Shown: in pieces, positions 19,763 to 28,742 of the stretch
How the letters are laid out: every line of letters begins with the position of its first letter
Numbering within the stretch: the first letter of the stretch is position 1
Source: a virus
IMG/VR virus record: IMGVR_UViG_3300023109_000058
Span: 1-36,366 of that record
DNA: 36,366 bases
Reading direction: 5' to 3' (one strand)
Notes under the pieces: model-generated
The model's database searches: none
What the model was told of the DNA's origin: nothing
The model's input: only the letters and a program-made list of their open reading frames with translations
Made by a program: the position numbers and the translations under genes

Positions 19763-22128
19763 TGCCATATGAAGTACGATATAGTGATGAAGCTAATAAA
19801 GGTGTTATACTAGTTGAAGATAACTTAATTAACACTGAAACTAGTATGCAACTTCCAGGCAAACGAGCTACTGGATACGGTAAAGCAGTTGCAGAGAATT
19901 TTTTGCATTTGCTTGAAAACTTTGCATCACCTAACGAACCAACTACTCCGGTTGAAGGACAACTATGGTACGATACAGGCGGATCAGAAAGCCAGTTAAA
20001 AATTTATGATAGCACACAGTGGAAAACAGCAAGTGGATTTACTAAATCATCTGCAAGACCAACTGCGTCACAGTCGACAGCAGGCGACTTATGGGTTGAT
20101 ACAACTAACCAACAGTTGTTTGTTTATACAGGTGCAGCATGGGTACTAATTGGACCAGAAACATCACTAGGACTACTAACTGGCGGAAGAAAAGAAGAAA
20201 TAATTTCTACTACAGAAGAAACTATAGAAATATTTACTCTATTTGTCGAAGGCGTTCCTTATGCTATCCTTAGCTCAGAGAATTTTACACCAAAGGCTAA
20301 AATTGACGGGTTTAGTGCAATATCAAAAGGTCTTAACATAAGAGACGAAACCCCGTTCGAAGAAAACAATCCGATTAAATTTCAAGGCGTAGCTGAAAAA
20401 GCAAAATCTTTAGTAGTTACAACTGCAACTGGCTCACAAAATGTCCCAGCTGAAAACTTTATTAGAACTGATGCTGCTGGAACTATGGAACAGCAGCTAA
20501 GAGTAAAAACAAATGATGGTGTTAAGATTGGATCTGAAGATCATTTAAACATTAAAGTATTGGCAGGCGAGACAGACAGTATACAGTTTATTGCTAGTAA
20601 AAATGCATCTAACATTAATTTTTCTTTAAGAGACGGCGACAAATTTAATGATGTATTAACAGTGGCAAGTAACGGAACATTCGGAGTAAACAATACTTCT
20701 CCAGACGAAGCATTACATGTCGTTGGTAATGTTAAAGTCACACCGATTCCAGATGATCCAACAAGTGGCGTAATAGTTATTGAAAATACATCATCTAGTA
20801 CAGATATTAATTCAGGTTCTATTGTTACAGCAGGCGGAGTAGGCATTGCTGAAAACTTAAATGTAGGTAATGACGTTTCTATTACAGGAGTTACAACAGT
20901 AGCTAGTAATGTTTTACCATCTACGTCCGAGTCGCTTAATATTGGTTCAGACACACAAATGTTTGATACGGTACATGCTCTAAAATTTAAAGGATCACTA
21001 GAAGGTGATATCACAGGCACAGTGAACGGCACAGCTGACAAAGCAAATAAACTTGCTAATGCTACTACGTTTAGTGTATCTGGAGATGTAGAAGCACCGA
21101 GCTTTGACTTTGACGGAAGTACTGGTGAAGAAAAAACTTTTAACATATCTATTAAAAACACATTTATTTCAAGTAGAGATGCAATTGCAAACGTTGCCGG
21201 AACAGATGAATTATTAGTAAACGTAACGTCAGGTAATACTGGTGTACGTAGAGTTACAAAAAATGACTTTATAAAAACAGTACCTATTACACCTGTAGGA
21301 TCAATACTACCGTTTGGCGGCAATACTGCTCCTGAAGGATGGTTAATCTGTAACGGAGAGATTGTCAATAAATCAGCATATGCTAGTTTATGGGCTGTAA
21401 TTGGTCATAACTTTTTAGATCCGACCTTACTAGGTGACGGCGGCGCAGCAACATTTGCACTACCAGACATGCGTGGACGTATGCCTTTGGGTGTAGATAA
21501 TATGGGCGGAACACCTGCTAACAGAGTTACAAGTTCTGTACAAAGCTTTACTAACTTACAAGGCATTAATACACAAGGTACTGGTACTAATGCAGTTTTC
21601 TCAGTCCAGACAAATAACGGAATATATACAGTACAAGTTACAAATCCAGGCGATGGATATGAAATAGATGATAGAATATCAATTTCTGGTATTATCTTTG
21701 GCGGAGCATCACCTGCGCACGACTTAGTAATTACTGTAGAAAGTGTTTTAGCTAACGGTGTAAATACATTTAGTATTCAAGGTACTGCATTTACTGGTAT
21801 TGGCGCAGATAAAGTTGGAGCAAGCTTAGGTAATCAAGCTGCTGAAATTGGGGTTAAAAACTTACCTGATCACGATCATAAGTTAACTAATTCTGCTAAT
21901 CAATACTATGCTATTTCACAACGAGGTGAAGATCCTGACAATCCGGGAGAATTAACTAATAATCCTAATACTGTAGAGTTACCGATTGAATCAGGCACTT
22001 CGGGGTTTCAAGGTATTTTAAACTCCGGTGGTGTAAACACATCTGCAGGACTTAGCGTTCCACTTAATGTAATGAACCCATACCTATCATTGAACTATAT
22101 TATATACTACGGAGAAGTTTCAGAATGA
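19762..22128 (+). CDS. Tail fibre / short-fibre-like protein with tail-collar domain (788 aa)
   Basis: The N-terminal region (about 1-230) is shared with the next two genes: GYGKAVAENFLHLLENFASP, then GQLWYDT and a second GDLWVDTTNQQLFVYTG half-repeat, then a segment ending ENFTPKAKI. The middle (about 310-400) has ALHVVGNVKV and GGVGIAENLNVGNDVSI, typical of phage fibre shafts. Residues 510-585 form a tail-collar domain: PVGSILPFGG, APEGWLICNGE, ATFALPDMRGRMPLGVD. A VTNPGDGYEIDD module (about 628-663) resembles the NPGxGY modules of the giant protein. The C-terminus has NLPDHDHKL (about 703) and NPYLSLNYIIYYGE, the usual end of gp12-like receptor-binding tips. Probable role: trimeric fibre contacting the host surface, docked to the baseplate by its N-terminus. 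The exact T4 equivalent is uncertain. Confidence 0.88.
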   Translation: MPYEVRYSDEANKGVILVEDNLINTETSMQLPGKRATGYGKAVAENFLHLLENFASPNEPTTPVEGQLWYDTGGSESQLKIYDSTQWKTASGFTKSSARPTASQSTAGDLWVDTTNQQLFVYTGAAWVLIGPETSLGLLTGGRKEEIISTTEETIEIFTLFVEGVPYAILSSENFTPKAKIDGFSAISKGLNIRDETPFEENNPIKFQGVAEKAKSLVVTTATGSQNVPAENFIRTDAAGTMEQQLRVKTNDGVKIGSEDHLNIKVLAGETDSIQFIASKNASNINFSLRDGDKFNDVLTVASNGTFGVNNTSPDEALHVVGNVKVTPIPDDPTSGVIVIENTSSSTDINSGSIVTAGGVGIAENLNVGNDVSITGVTTVASNVLPSTSESLNIGSDTQMFDTVHALKFKGSLEGDITGTVNGTADKANKLANATTFSVSGDVEAPSFDFDGSTGEEKTFNISIKNTFISSRDAIANVAGTDELLVNVTSGNTGVRRVTKNDFIKTVPITPVGSILPFGGNTAPEGWLICNGEIVNKSAYASLWAVIGHNFLDPTLLGDGGAATFALPDMRGRMPLGVDNMGGTPANRVTSSVQSFTNLQGINTQGTGTNAVFSVQTNNGIYTVQVTNPGDGYEIDDRISISGIIFGGASPAHDLVITVESVLANGVNTFSIQGTAFTGIGADKVGASLGNQAAEIGVKNLPDHDHKLTNSANQYYAISQRGEDPDNPGELTNNPNTVELPIESGTSGFQGILNSGGVNTSAGLSVPLNVMNPYLSLNYIIYYGEVSE

Positions 22129-24011
22129 GCTATCAACTAAACAAAACAGACGGCACAATATTAGTAGATCTAATAGACGGCAAAATTGATAGTAACAGCA
22201 CTAACTTAACCTTAGTTGGGAGAGGATACAGAGGCTACGGTGAAGTTTTTAATGAAAACTTTATTAAATTGCTTGAAAACTTTTCTAACACTGCTGCTCC
22301 TAGTAATCCGTTGACAGGACAGTTATGGTGGGATACATCTAACGAAAAATTAAAATTATATACAGGCACACAGTGGAAATCAACAGGTGAGCCGTTTGTA
22401 CAAGCAACGCAGCCTGAAGATTTAACAGAGGGTGATTTTTGGTTTGACAATAGAAACGACCAGCTATACTTTTTTGATGGTACCGGTGATCCTTTATTAA
22501 TTGGCCCCGGATATACAACTAGTCAAGGTAAGAGCGGATTATTTGTAGAAAACATTAGAAGTACAACAGGGTCAAATGTTGCTGTGATAAAATTATTTAT
22601 TGCAAACAGTGAAGTAGGTCTGTTTAGTAATTCAGAATTTATTCCAACACTACAAGATCAAGTTGCACAGCTAGTAACCGATAACAATCCTAATGGTATT
22701 ATATTCCAAGGATTTAATGTCTATGAAAAAGAAAACTTTCAGTTTATTGGTGTTGCCGAAAGTACAAGTAAAATTAAAACGTCAGATGGGAGCTTTCTTA
22801 CAGCTGATCAGTTTTTAAGATCTGATCAAGATAGCTTAACACTTGGTAGCATAGATATAAGAAACACACAAGGCTTACAATTTTCTACTCCAGATAACGC
22901 CTTTGTAAATATGCGTCCACAGGGCAATGACTTTTTTATTGAAAATAGTCTTACAGCAAGTGATTTAAGATTGCGTGTGCGCTCAGGCGCTAACCAAGGA
23001 CAAATTGTTGATGCTATTAGAGTTGATGCTAGTGAAGGTAGAATAGGTATATTTAATGTTGGTAGATTGCCGCAATATACACTAGACTTAGAAGGCGATA
23101 TGCGTATCACAGGCAACCTAACAGTTGAAGGTGAACAGTTAAGCGTTGAAGTTACGTCATTACAAGTTTTGGACAAATCAATTAAACTTGCTGTTACAGC
23201 TGAAGGCTTAGCTGGCGATGACACTATTGCTGACGGCGGTGGTATTGAACTAAGATCAAATCAAGGCGATAAGACTATGGTCTGGCGCCAAGCTACTAAC
23301 AGCTGGACATTTAATAAAAATATTGATATTTTAGAGGAAGATGGCGAATTAACAATTGCTGGGGTTACTAAAATCGCAGGCGAAAGTTTGCAAAATATTA
23401 CATTTGCTGATGATCTTGTTAGAGTAGGAACTCTAGTTAGTCTCAACGTTGATAATTTAAACATGGACGGTAATACATTTACGTCAACAACTGTCTTAAA
23501 TATTAACTCTCAGAGTGAGATTAACATTAGTGCCGGCGGCGATATTAATTTAGTACAACAAAGAAAAATTAGAAACTTATTACCACCTGAGCTAAACACA
23601 GATGCAGCAAACAAGATATATGTTGATAGTTCATTTCTAACAGCGCCTCTTACACTTACATTTGACGTTACTGGCTTGGATACCGATGCGCAATATTTAA
23701 CTACACTAGCAGGTTATATTCAAGATTTATTTCCTGCAGAAACACGTAATATCGGCAAAGTAGCAAACATTCATACATATAGTTATTCTAGTGTTTTTAT
23801 TAATATTGAAGGCGCTAAAAATGTTACAACCGTTGCTGTTGACGCTGGCGGCACACAAAACCAGCCAGTTGTGCGAGATATTGCGTTTAGTAATATTCAG
23901 TTTGCTTCACCGAATAGACAATTGTTAGAGTATGAAATTGAAGATTATTTTGATGTAAACACAGGTTTAACAAACCCAACGTGGATTCACCAACAGACAA
24001 CACAGTATTAA
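22125..24011 (+). CDS. Tail-fibre-like structural protein, paralogue 2 (628 aa)
   Basis: It shares its N-terminal region with the genes on either side: GYGEVFNENFIKLLENFSN, GQLWWDTSNEKLKLYTGTQW, then GDFWFDNRNDQLYFFDG and LLIGPGYTT. A shaft-like region (about 240-350) contains LRVRSGANQGQ and LDLEGDMRITGNLTVEG. From about 480 it has INISAGGDINLVQQRKIRNL and LNTDAANKIYVDSSFLTAP, followed by a C-terminal domain rich in strands that lacks the tail-collar motif of its neighbour. It starts by ATGA overlap with the previous gene, with a GGAGAAG ribosome site (22111-22117). Inference: a second fibre or fibre segment sharing the same baseplate socket but with a different tip. Receptor specificity cannot be read from the sequence. 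Confidence 0.85.
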   Translation: MSYQLNKTDGTILVDLIDGKIDSNSTNLTLVGRGYRGYGEVFNENFIKLLENFSNTAAPSNPLTGQLWWDTSNEKLKLYTGTQWKSTGEPFVQATQPEDLTEGDFWFDNRNDQLYFFDGTGDPLLIGPGYTTSQGKSGLFVENIRSTTGSNVAVIKLFIANSEVGLFSNSEFIPTLQDQVAQLVTDNNPNGIIFQGFNVYEKENFQFIGVAESTSKIKTSDGSFLTADQFLRSDQDSLTLGSIDIRNTQGLQFSTPDNAFVNMRPQGNDFFIENSLTASDLRLRVRSGANQGQIVDAIRVDASEGRIGIFNVGRLPQYTLDLEGDMRITGNLTVEGEQLSVEVTSLQVLDKSIKLAVTAEGLAGDDTIADGGGIELRSNQGDKTMVWRQATNSWTFNKNIDILEEDGELTIAGVTKIAGESLQNITFADDLVRVGTLVSLNVDNLNMDGNTFTSTTVLNINSQSEINISAGGDINLVQQRKIRNLLPPELNTDAANKIYVDSSFLTAPLTLTFDVTGLDTDAQYLTTLAGYIQDLFPAETRNIGKVANIHTYSYSSVFINIEGAKNVTTVAVDAGGTQNQPVVRDIAFSNIQFASPNRQLLEYEIEDYFDVNTGLTNPTWIHQQTTQY

Positions 24012-24013
24012 TA

Positions 24014-24021
24014 GATAAATA
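24014..24021 (+). promoter_or_regulatory. Late promoter motif GATAAATA before the third fibre gene
   Basis: It matches NATAAATA within the 38-base gap after the 628-aa gene and ends 28 bases before the next ATG. A strong AGAGGA ribosome site follows at 24035-24040. It is the third gap in the window with this motif. Confidence 0.6.
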
Positions 24022-24049
24022 TATATAATAAACCAGAGGAACAACCAGT

Positions 24050-25573
24050 ATGGCATACCAGATAGATAGATTTGATAACTCACAACTAACGATTGTAGAT
24101 GACGGCACGTTAGATCAAACAACTAACCTTAAACTCATAGGTAAAAACTATGCAGGCTACGGCGAAATTCAAAACGAAAATTTACTTTTCTTGCTTGAAA
24201 ACTTTGCAGGCGGCAATGCACCTACAAGAGCTATTAGAGGACAGATTTGGTTCGACACAGCGCAAAACAAAATTAAATATTTTGTTGCAGCAGATAATGC
24301 ATCTCCAGGAGTAGGGTACTGGAAAGCTACAGGTGGTTCAGAAGTTAATGCAGTTACACCAAACGGTTTATCAGAGGGCGACTTTTGGTGGAACAACAGT
24401 ACACAACAGCTATATGTGCTAAACGCTGCTGGTGACTTTGTACTTGTAGGACCACAGGTTGCTGGTTCGGGTGTTACAAATATGGTTAGTGCCGAAGTGC
24501 AAGATACTACTGGTACATCAAGAAGTATTATTCAAGCAATTATCGATGATACTGTTGTATACATTATTAGCTCTAATGAATTTTCGTTAAATGCAGTTAA
24601 TCCAATAGAAGGATTTGATAGAATCCGCAAAGGCTTAACAATGAAATGGACTATGAACGCTGATAACGGTGTTACTAACAGTGCTGAAGTTGCAGAAAGA
24701 GTATTTCAATATCACGGAACAGCATCTAATGCTGCAAAATTAGGCGGAATTGACGCTGCTAATTATGTAACTACAGCAGCACCTAGTTTTTCAAACACAG
24801 TGACATTTAGTGACACAGGGCTAACAGTCGGTAATGAATTAGATTTAAAACTTTCAATCGAAAACGGCGATAAAGCAGTAATTGAAAATCAAACTGGTAA
24901 CAGTAGTGAAATTAGATTTAAAGCAACTAATGAAAGCGGCGCAGGAACAACATCAATTGTTGTAAAACATAATGAACTAGCTCCATTTACAAACAACAAC
25001 ATTACACTAGGTAATGCAAGTTATAAATTTAGCGAAGTACATGCTACTGCATTCAAAGGCGAAGCAGATCAATCTGCATTATTAGCAGTAGACGATAATG
25101 CTACAGTGCCTTATCAGTCAGCTTCGATTGCTGCTACAGCAAACAAGATTGTATCAAGAGATAGTGCAGGTAATATGGCAGCAAATGTTATTACTGGTAC
25201 AGCAACACAAGCTCGTTATGCTGACCTTGCAGAAAAATATACAACAGAAACAGAACTACCAGCAGGAACAGCAGTTGCAGTTTCAATTAAAGATGAGTAT
25301 GAAGTAATGCCAGCAAGAGCAAGTAATCTTTGCATTGGTGTAGTATCAACAGACCCTGCATTAATGATGAATTGCGAAGCTGAAGGACAGTACATTGGAC
25401 TTAAAGGACGTTTGCCTGTAAGAGTAAATGGTCCAGTCAAAAAAGGCCAAGCAGTGTATGCATGGAACGAAGGTGTATGTCGCACTATCGAAACTACTGC
25501 ACTAGTTGGCGTAGCACTAGAAACAAACTTAGATGAAAATGAAAAACTAGTAGAGTGCGTTCTTAAAGTATAA
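24050..25573 (+). CDS. Tail-fibre-like protein, paralogue 3, with C-terminal chaperone-like domain (507 aa)
   Basis: The shared N-terminal region reads YAGYGEIQNENLLFLLENFAGG, GQIWFDTAQNKIKYF, GDFWWNNSTQQLYVL and LVGPQVAG. The middle has ITLGNASYKFSEVHATAFKG, which matches shaft segments that precede cleavable tips. From about 390 the protein reads YADLAEKYTTETELPAGTAV and continues with CIGVVSTDPALMMN and LPVRVNGPVKKGQAVYAW. I recognise this end as the kind found at phage appendage C-termini related to intramolecular-chaperone, self-cleaving (peptidase G2-like) domains. If that holds, the last 118 residues or so might assist trimer folding and may be removed; the catalytic residues are not certain by eye. 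Own late promoter and ribosome site suggest separate expression control. Confidence 0.85.
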   Translation: MAYQIDRFDNSQLTIVDDGTLDQTTNLKLIGKNYAGYGEIQNENLLFLLENFAGGNAPTRAIRGQIWFDTAQNKIKYFVAADNASPGVGYWKATGGSEVNAVTPNGLSEGDFWWNNSTQQLYVLNAAGDFVLVGPQVAGSGVTNMVSAEVQDTTGTSRSIIQAIIDDTVVYIISSNEFSLNAVNPIEGFDRIRKGLTMKWTMNADNGVTNSAEVAERVFQYHGTASNAAKLGGIDAANYVTTAAPSFSNTVTFSDTGLTVGNELDLKLSIENGDKAVIENQTGNSSEIRFKATNESGAGTTSIVVKHNELAPFTNNNITLGNASYKFSEVHATAFKGEADQSALLAVDDNATVPYQSASIAATANKIVSRDSAGNMAANVITGTATQARYADLAEKYTTETELPAGTAVAVSIKDEYEVMPARASNLCIGVVSTDPALMMNCEAEGQYIGLKGRLPVRVNGPVKKGQAVYAWNEGVCRTIETTALVGVALETNLDENEKLVECVLKV

Positions 25574-25583
25574 GGAAAAATAA

Positions 25584-26636
25584 ATGGCTGCTGATATAAT
25601 TACAGCATCAAGGTTTAACCTTTTACAAAAACGATTATCATCTATACTGGGCAGCGGTAATGCCCAGTCGGGGTACGGCCAAGGCATATCAGGATATGGC
25701 GGGCGTGTATCAAGTAGTGAAGTTTCGATATTAAACGAAAGTAACAGAAATATTGCTACTGCTGAAAATATTAATGAGCTTTATACTGATATACTACGAG
25801 CACGTATACATCAAATTGGATACGAAAATGAAGAAATTACAAACACAGTTCGTAATGCTAGACTAAAACCTAATCTAAATCTTATAGCGGATGAAACTAG
25901 TAATTTCTTTTCAGACCTAGCTGTTGAATCTGACGATCCAGACGGCGAATTATTAGGTATGCGTGACTTTGAACGTATGATGAGTCTTGTTGAACGAGAT
26001 AAATTTCTCGTTCACGATTCAATGGCAGTAGAAGAAACAGGCGAAAGCTTCTTTAGAGTAAGACCTTGGGATTTTAAATTAACACACGAAGTACGAGTGC
26101 GTTTTAGAAATGCAAATCACCGCAGACACTTTTTCAATAGTGGCGGCCAATTACAAATAAGTGCATTATTAAATAATCCCGCTGGTAATAAATCTTTAGA
26201 TTGGGCACAAACATTATCATTAGCCGGAACAATTAAGTTTGGCTACAATTATTGTGAATCTACAAGCACTGACACTATATCTCCTCCAGCAATACTATCG
26301 GGAATTGGAAATTATCAACTTTCAAATCAATACGATGTGTACACTGGAACAAATCTTATTGGGCCGTTGTTTGTAAAACAAAGCCGTGGCGAATACGATG
26401 AAGGCAGATATATAGGTAATAATTTTACAATAAGTGCAAAAGAAATTAATGCATCAGAAATACAATTTAGAATGGTGTATGACGATGTATCTGCTGATTC
26501 TTTCCAGTATGTGCAAGGAACAATGCGTAGTTTTGTAAATCACTACCGTTCTAAAGGTACTTTTGCTTCCGAAAATGATATATACTTAAACGTGGAGGTT
26601 CCTGCTCCATATTATGAAAATATAACAACTTTTTAG
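25584..26636 (+). CDS. Virion structural protein, triplet family member 1 (350 aa)
   Basis: First of three adjacent paralogues. Shared landmarks are an N-terminal ITASRFNLLQKRLSSILG (6-23), NINELYTDILRARIHQIG (62-79), RDKFLVHDS (138-146), NHRRHFFNSGGQL (178-190) and the closing VEVPAPYYENITTF. Residues 24-45 are glycine-rich (SGYGQGISGYGG), likely a flexible loop. No signal peptide, membrane segment or catalytic motif is visible. I recall similar proteins in marine T4-like phage tail regions annotated only as structural. Position directly after the fibre genes suggests a tail or fibre component. The AAGGA ribosome site (25572-25576) overlaps the previous stop, so it is probably co-transcribed with the third fibre gene. 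Specific function not known. Confidence 0.82.
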   Translation: MAADIITASRFNLLQKRLSSILGSGNAQSGYGQGISGYGGRVSSSEVSILNESNRNIATAENINELYTDILRARIHQIGYENEEITNTVRNARLKPNLNLIADETSNFFSDLAVESDDPDGELLGMRDFERMMSLVERDKFLVHDSMAVEETGESFFRVRPWDFKLTHEVRVRFRNANHRRHFFNSGGQLQISALLNNPAGNKSLDWAQTLSLAGTIKFGYNYCESTSTDTISPPAILSGIGNYQLSNQYDVYTGTNLIGPLFVKQSRGEYDEGRYIGNNFTISAKEINASEIQFRMVYDDVSADSFQYVQGTMRSFVNHYRSKGTFASENDIYLNVEVPAPYYENITTF

Positions 26637-26644
26637 GATAGTAA

Positions 26645-27712
26645 ATGGCCATAGGTGATACAGTTACAGCAGACCGGTTTAATAACCTTCAGACACGTAT
26701 CACAAGAATTTTAGGTTTTGGTGGCGGAGACTTTGGTTATAAACAAGGTTATAGCGAATCAACGGGAAATTATGGACCAGCTGAAACTAGTACACCAGTT
26801 TCAACAGACCCACTAAGTAATAGGAACATTGCAACGGCAGCTGATATAAATGAGCTATATATTGATTTGTTAAGAGCTCGAATCCATCAAATTGGTTTAG
26901 ATAATAATGAAATAACTGACATTATTAAAAACACACGGATAGTAAAAGATAGTAATGTTATTGCAGATGGTGAAAGTTTCTTTGTAGATAATGATGGTAT
27001 TGAAACAGTTGACCCAGAAGGATTTGCTAAAGGATTTGCTGATTTTGAATTATTAATGGATAATATAGAATTAGATAAATTTATTTGCCATTCTACACAA
27101 GGTGTAGCAGAAACTGGTGAATTAATTAATACAGGCCAACCTTCGATATCTGAACGAACTGACGGATGGAATACTACAATTAACTTTGTTGTAAAAGCAG
27201 TATTTGACGATTTTGATCATCGACGTGCATTTTTTAACAGTGGCGGCGAAATACGAATGGAGGCAGATCTAAATCTGCCTGAAGGAGCAAAAGCTGCTGA
27301 TTGGACTGATTTATTAAATGCAGCTGGTGTAATCAAATTTGGATATGACGAAACGATAGGAACTGCACAAGGAATAGTTTATCCGATAGGTAATAACGAC
27401 TTAGATCTACTAGATTATCAACTATTATTTTCTAAATCAAGCTCAGGAATTACACTTGGAGGAATTTATGCAGCAAACACTTTTACAATAAGTGCAAAAC
27501 TACTTAGTGATAGAATTATAGAATTTAAATATGAGTTCGATGATGCAGATAGTTCAGGCGAAGATGATGATTTAGTTGTAGGTGATATGTCCGCAACAAT
27601 TGGACATTTTAGAGCCAAGGGTGTTTTTGATGATCCTGCAGATAATATTTTTAATGTAGAAGTACCGCCACCAGTATACGAAATAGTTACTGAACTATAT
27701 GAGGGAGTGTAA
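26645..27712 (+). CDS. Virion structural protein, triplet family member 2 (355 aa)
   Basis: The paralogue with the closest match to member 1: VTADRFNNLQTRITRILG (7-24), NRNIATAADINELYIDLLRA (59-78), LDKFICHST (143-151), DHRRAFFNSGGEIRM (191-205), GVIKFGYDE near 240 and a VEVPPPVYEIVTE end. It has an acidic loop, DDADSSGEDDDL, shortly before the last strands that the other two copies lack. It follows member 1 by 8 bases, with an AGGA site (26635-26638) overlapping the TAG stop. Three different copies side by side suggest either a hetero-oligomeric tail part or alternating surface variants. Neither can be decided from the sequence, and no enzymatic motif is visible. Confidence 0.82.
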   Translation: MAIGDTVTADRFNNLQTRITRILGFGGGDFGYKQGYSESTGNYGPAETSTPVSTDPLSNRNIATAADINELYIDLLRARIHQIGLDNNEITDIIKNTRIVKDSNVIADGESFFVDNDGIETVDPEGFAKGFADFELLMDNIELDKFICHSTQGVAETGELINTGQPSISERTDGWNTTINFVVKAVFDDFDHRRAFFNSGGEIRMEADLNLPEGAKAADWTDLLNAAGVIKFGYDETIGTAQGIVYPIGNNDLDLLDYQLLFSKSSSGITLGGIYAANTFTISAKLLSDRIIEFKYEFDDADSSGEDDDLVVGDMSATIGHFRAKGVFDDPADNIFNVEVPPPVYEIVTELYEGV

Positions 27713-28696
27713 ATGCCCACAACAATAAAAATTACTGCGGCTAATTATAATAGTTTGCAAGATCAAATATCTGCTATATTAACAACTAGCCTTGCTGGAT
27801 CACCACAAACAGGATGGGGACAAAGTAGTAATAGTGACACACACGAACCAACTGCTCCACAAACTACATTGATTACAGCACAACAGTACGAAGATTTGTA
27901 TATAGATGTTGTACGCTCACGAGTACACCAAATAGGCGCAGCAAATTTTACAATTGATGACTTTGTTACAGGTGACTATGCAACAAACACTACTGATACA
28001 GATTTAGTAGAGCATCTTTATTATACTAATTTACAATCTCTTATTACTACTATAGAAACGGATAAATTTGTTGTTCATACTTCTCAAGTAGAGGAAGTTG
28101 CTTATAATGCTAATCAACGCACTACAGGATGGAAAGTAAAAGTAGTGCATGAATTTAGTCTAACTTGGACAAATGCCGAACACAGGCGACATTATTTTAA
28201 TGCCGGCGGGTTAATCCGTTTATACACTGATCTAGCAGGTAATTCAACAGCAAAAGGCACAGACTGGGCAAATGCACTTGATTATGGAACATTAAATTTT
28301 AGTCACGATGAAACTTATACACTCGACGGCGCAAATAAAACAGTATCAAGTTCGTTAGGAAATTATAACGGTTTAACAGGCTCATACCAAATAATTTTAT
28401 CTCGTAGTCCTGTAGCTTATACACCAAACATTTACACAGTTGAGGTAAAAGAAGTAAGCGATTCTCGTTTAGATTTTAGAATTACATATGACGATGTAAA
28501 TAACTCTGCACTAACGCCGGCTGATGCAAATGATGGATTTCCAGACGTTGATGAACTAGTTACAGGTACACTAACAAGCCAAATCGAAGCTGTAAAACCC
28601 TGGGGTACAGTTACTATAGATGGCACAGTATATGATACAGTAAAAGTAAACGAACCTACTTATGCTGTAATAACAAATTTATCATCAGGCACTTGA
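27713..28696 (+). CDS. Virion structural protein, triplet family member 3 (327 aa)
   Basis: The most divergent copy: ITAANYNSLQDQISAILT (7-24), QQYEDLYIDVVRSRVHQIG (57-75), TDKFVVHTSQ (116-125), EHRRHYFNAGGLIRL (156-170), LNFSHDETY, and a VKVNEPTYAVITNLSSGT end matching the other two. The glycine loop after the first helix is shorter (SPQTGWGQSS). The start directly abuts the previous stop, with a GAGGGAG site (27701-27707). Its own TGA stop (28694-28696) lies inside the -35 box of the sigma70-type promoter that begins the next unit, so this gene is the last of the apparent late structural block. Function beyond virion structure is not recognised. Confidence 0.8.
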   Translation: MPTTIKITAANYNSLQDQISAILTTSLAGSPQTGWGQSSNSDTHEPTAPQTTLITAQQYEDLYIDVVRSRVHQIGAANFTIDDFVTGDYATNTTDTDLVEHLYYTNLQSLITTIETDKFVVHTSQVEEVAYNANQRTTGWKVKVVHEFSLTWTNAEHRRHYFNAGGLIRLYTDLAGNSTAKGTDWANALDYGTLNFSHDETYTLDGANKTVSSSLGNYNGLTGSYQIILSRSPVAYTPNIYTVEVKEVSDSRLDFRITYDDVNNSALTPADANDGFPDVDELVTGTLTSQIEAVKPWGTVTIDGTVYDTVKVNEPTYAVITNLSSGT

Positions 28697-28721
28697 CACA
28701 CTCTTAATTTTATGTTATACT
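28693..28721 (+). promoter_or_regulatory. Near-consensus sigma70 promoter with extended -10
   Basis: A perfect -35 TTGACA (28693-28698), a 17-base spacer, and TATACT (28716-28721) as -10, preceded by TG one base upstream (28713-28714), which makes an extended -10. Transcription should start near 28728. An AGGAG ribosome site (28732-28736) follows six bases before the next ATG. It overlaps the end of the upstream gene. No NATAAATA motif is present here, unlike the structural genes. Confidence 0.75.
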
Positions 28722-28742
28722 AAGTTAAACTAGGAGTATTCT

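Noticed and set aside
20541-21368. A 275-codon open frame on the minus strand
   Set aside because: It lies wholly inside the collar-domain fibre gene, in the mirror frame. Its protein has no recognisable motif, and every supported gene in the window is on the + strand. It follows from the codon use of the real gene.
22826-23224. A 132-codon minus-strand frame inside the second fibre gene
   Set aside because: It is antisense to a well-supported coding region, has no ribosome site or motif, and is best explained as a shadow.
25579-25586. AATAAATG before the 350-aa gene as a late promoter
   Set aside because: The last base mismatches and the motif overlaps the start codon itself, so it cannot drive that gene.
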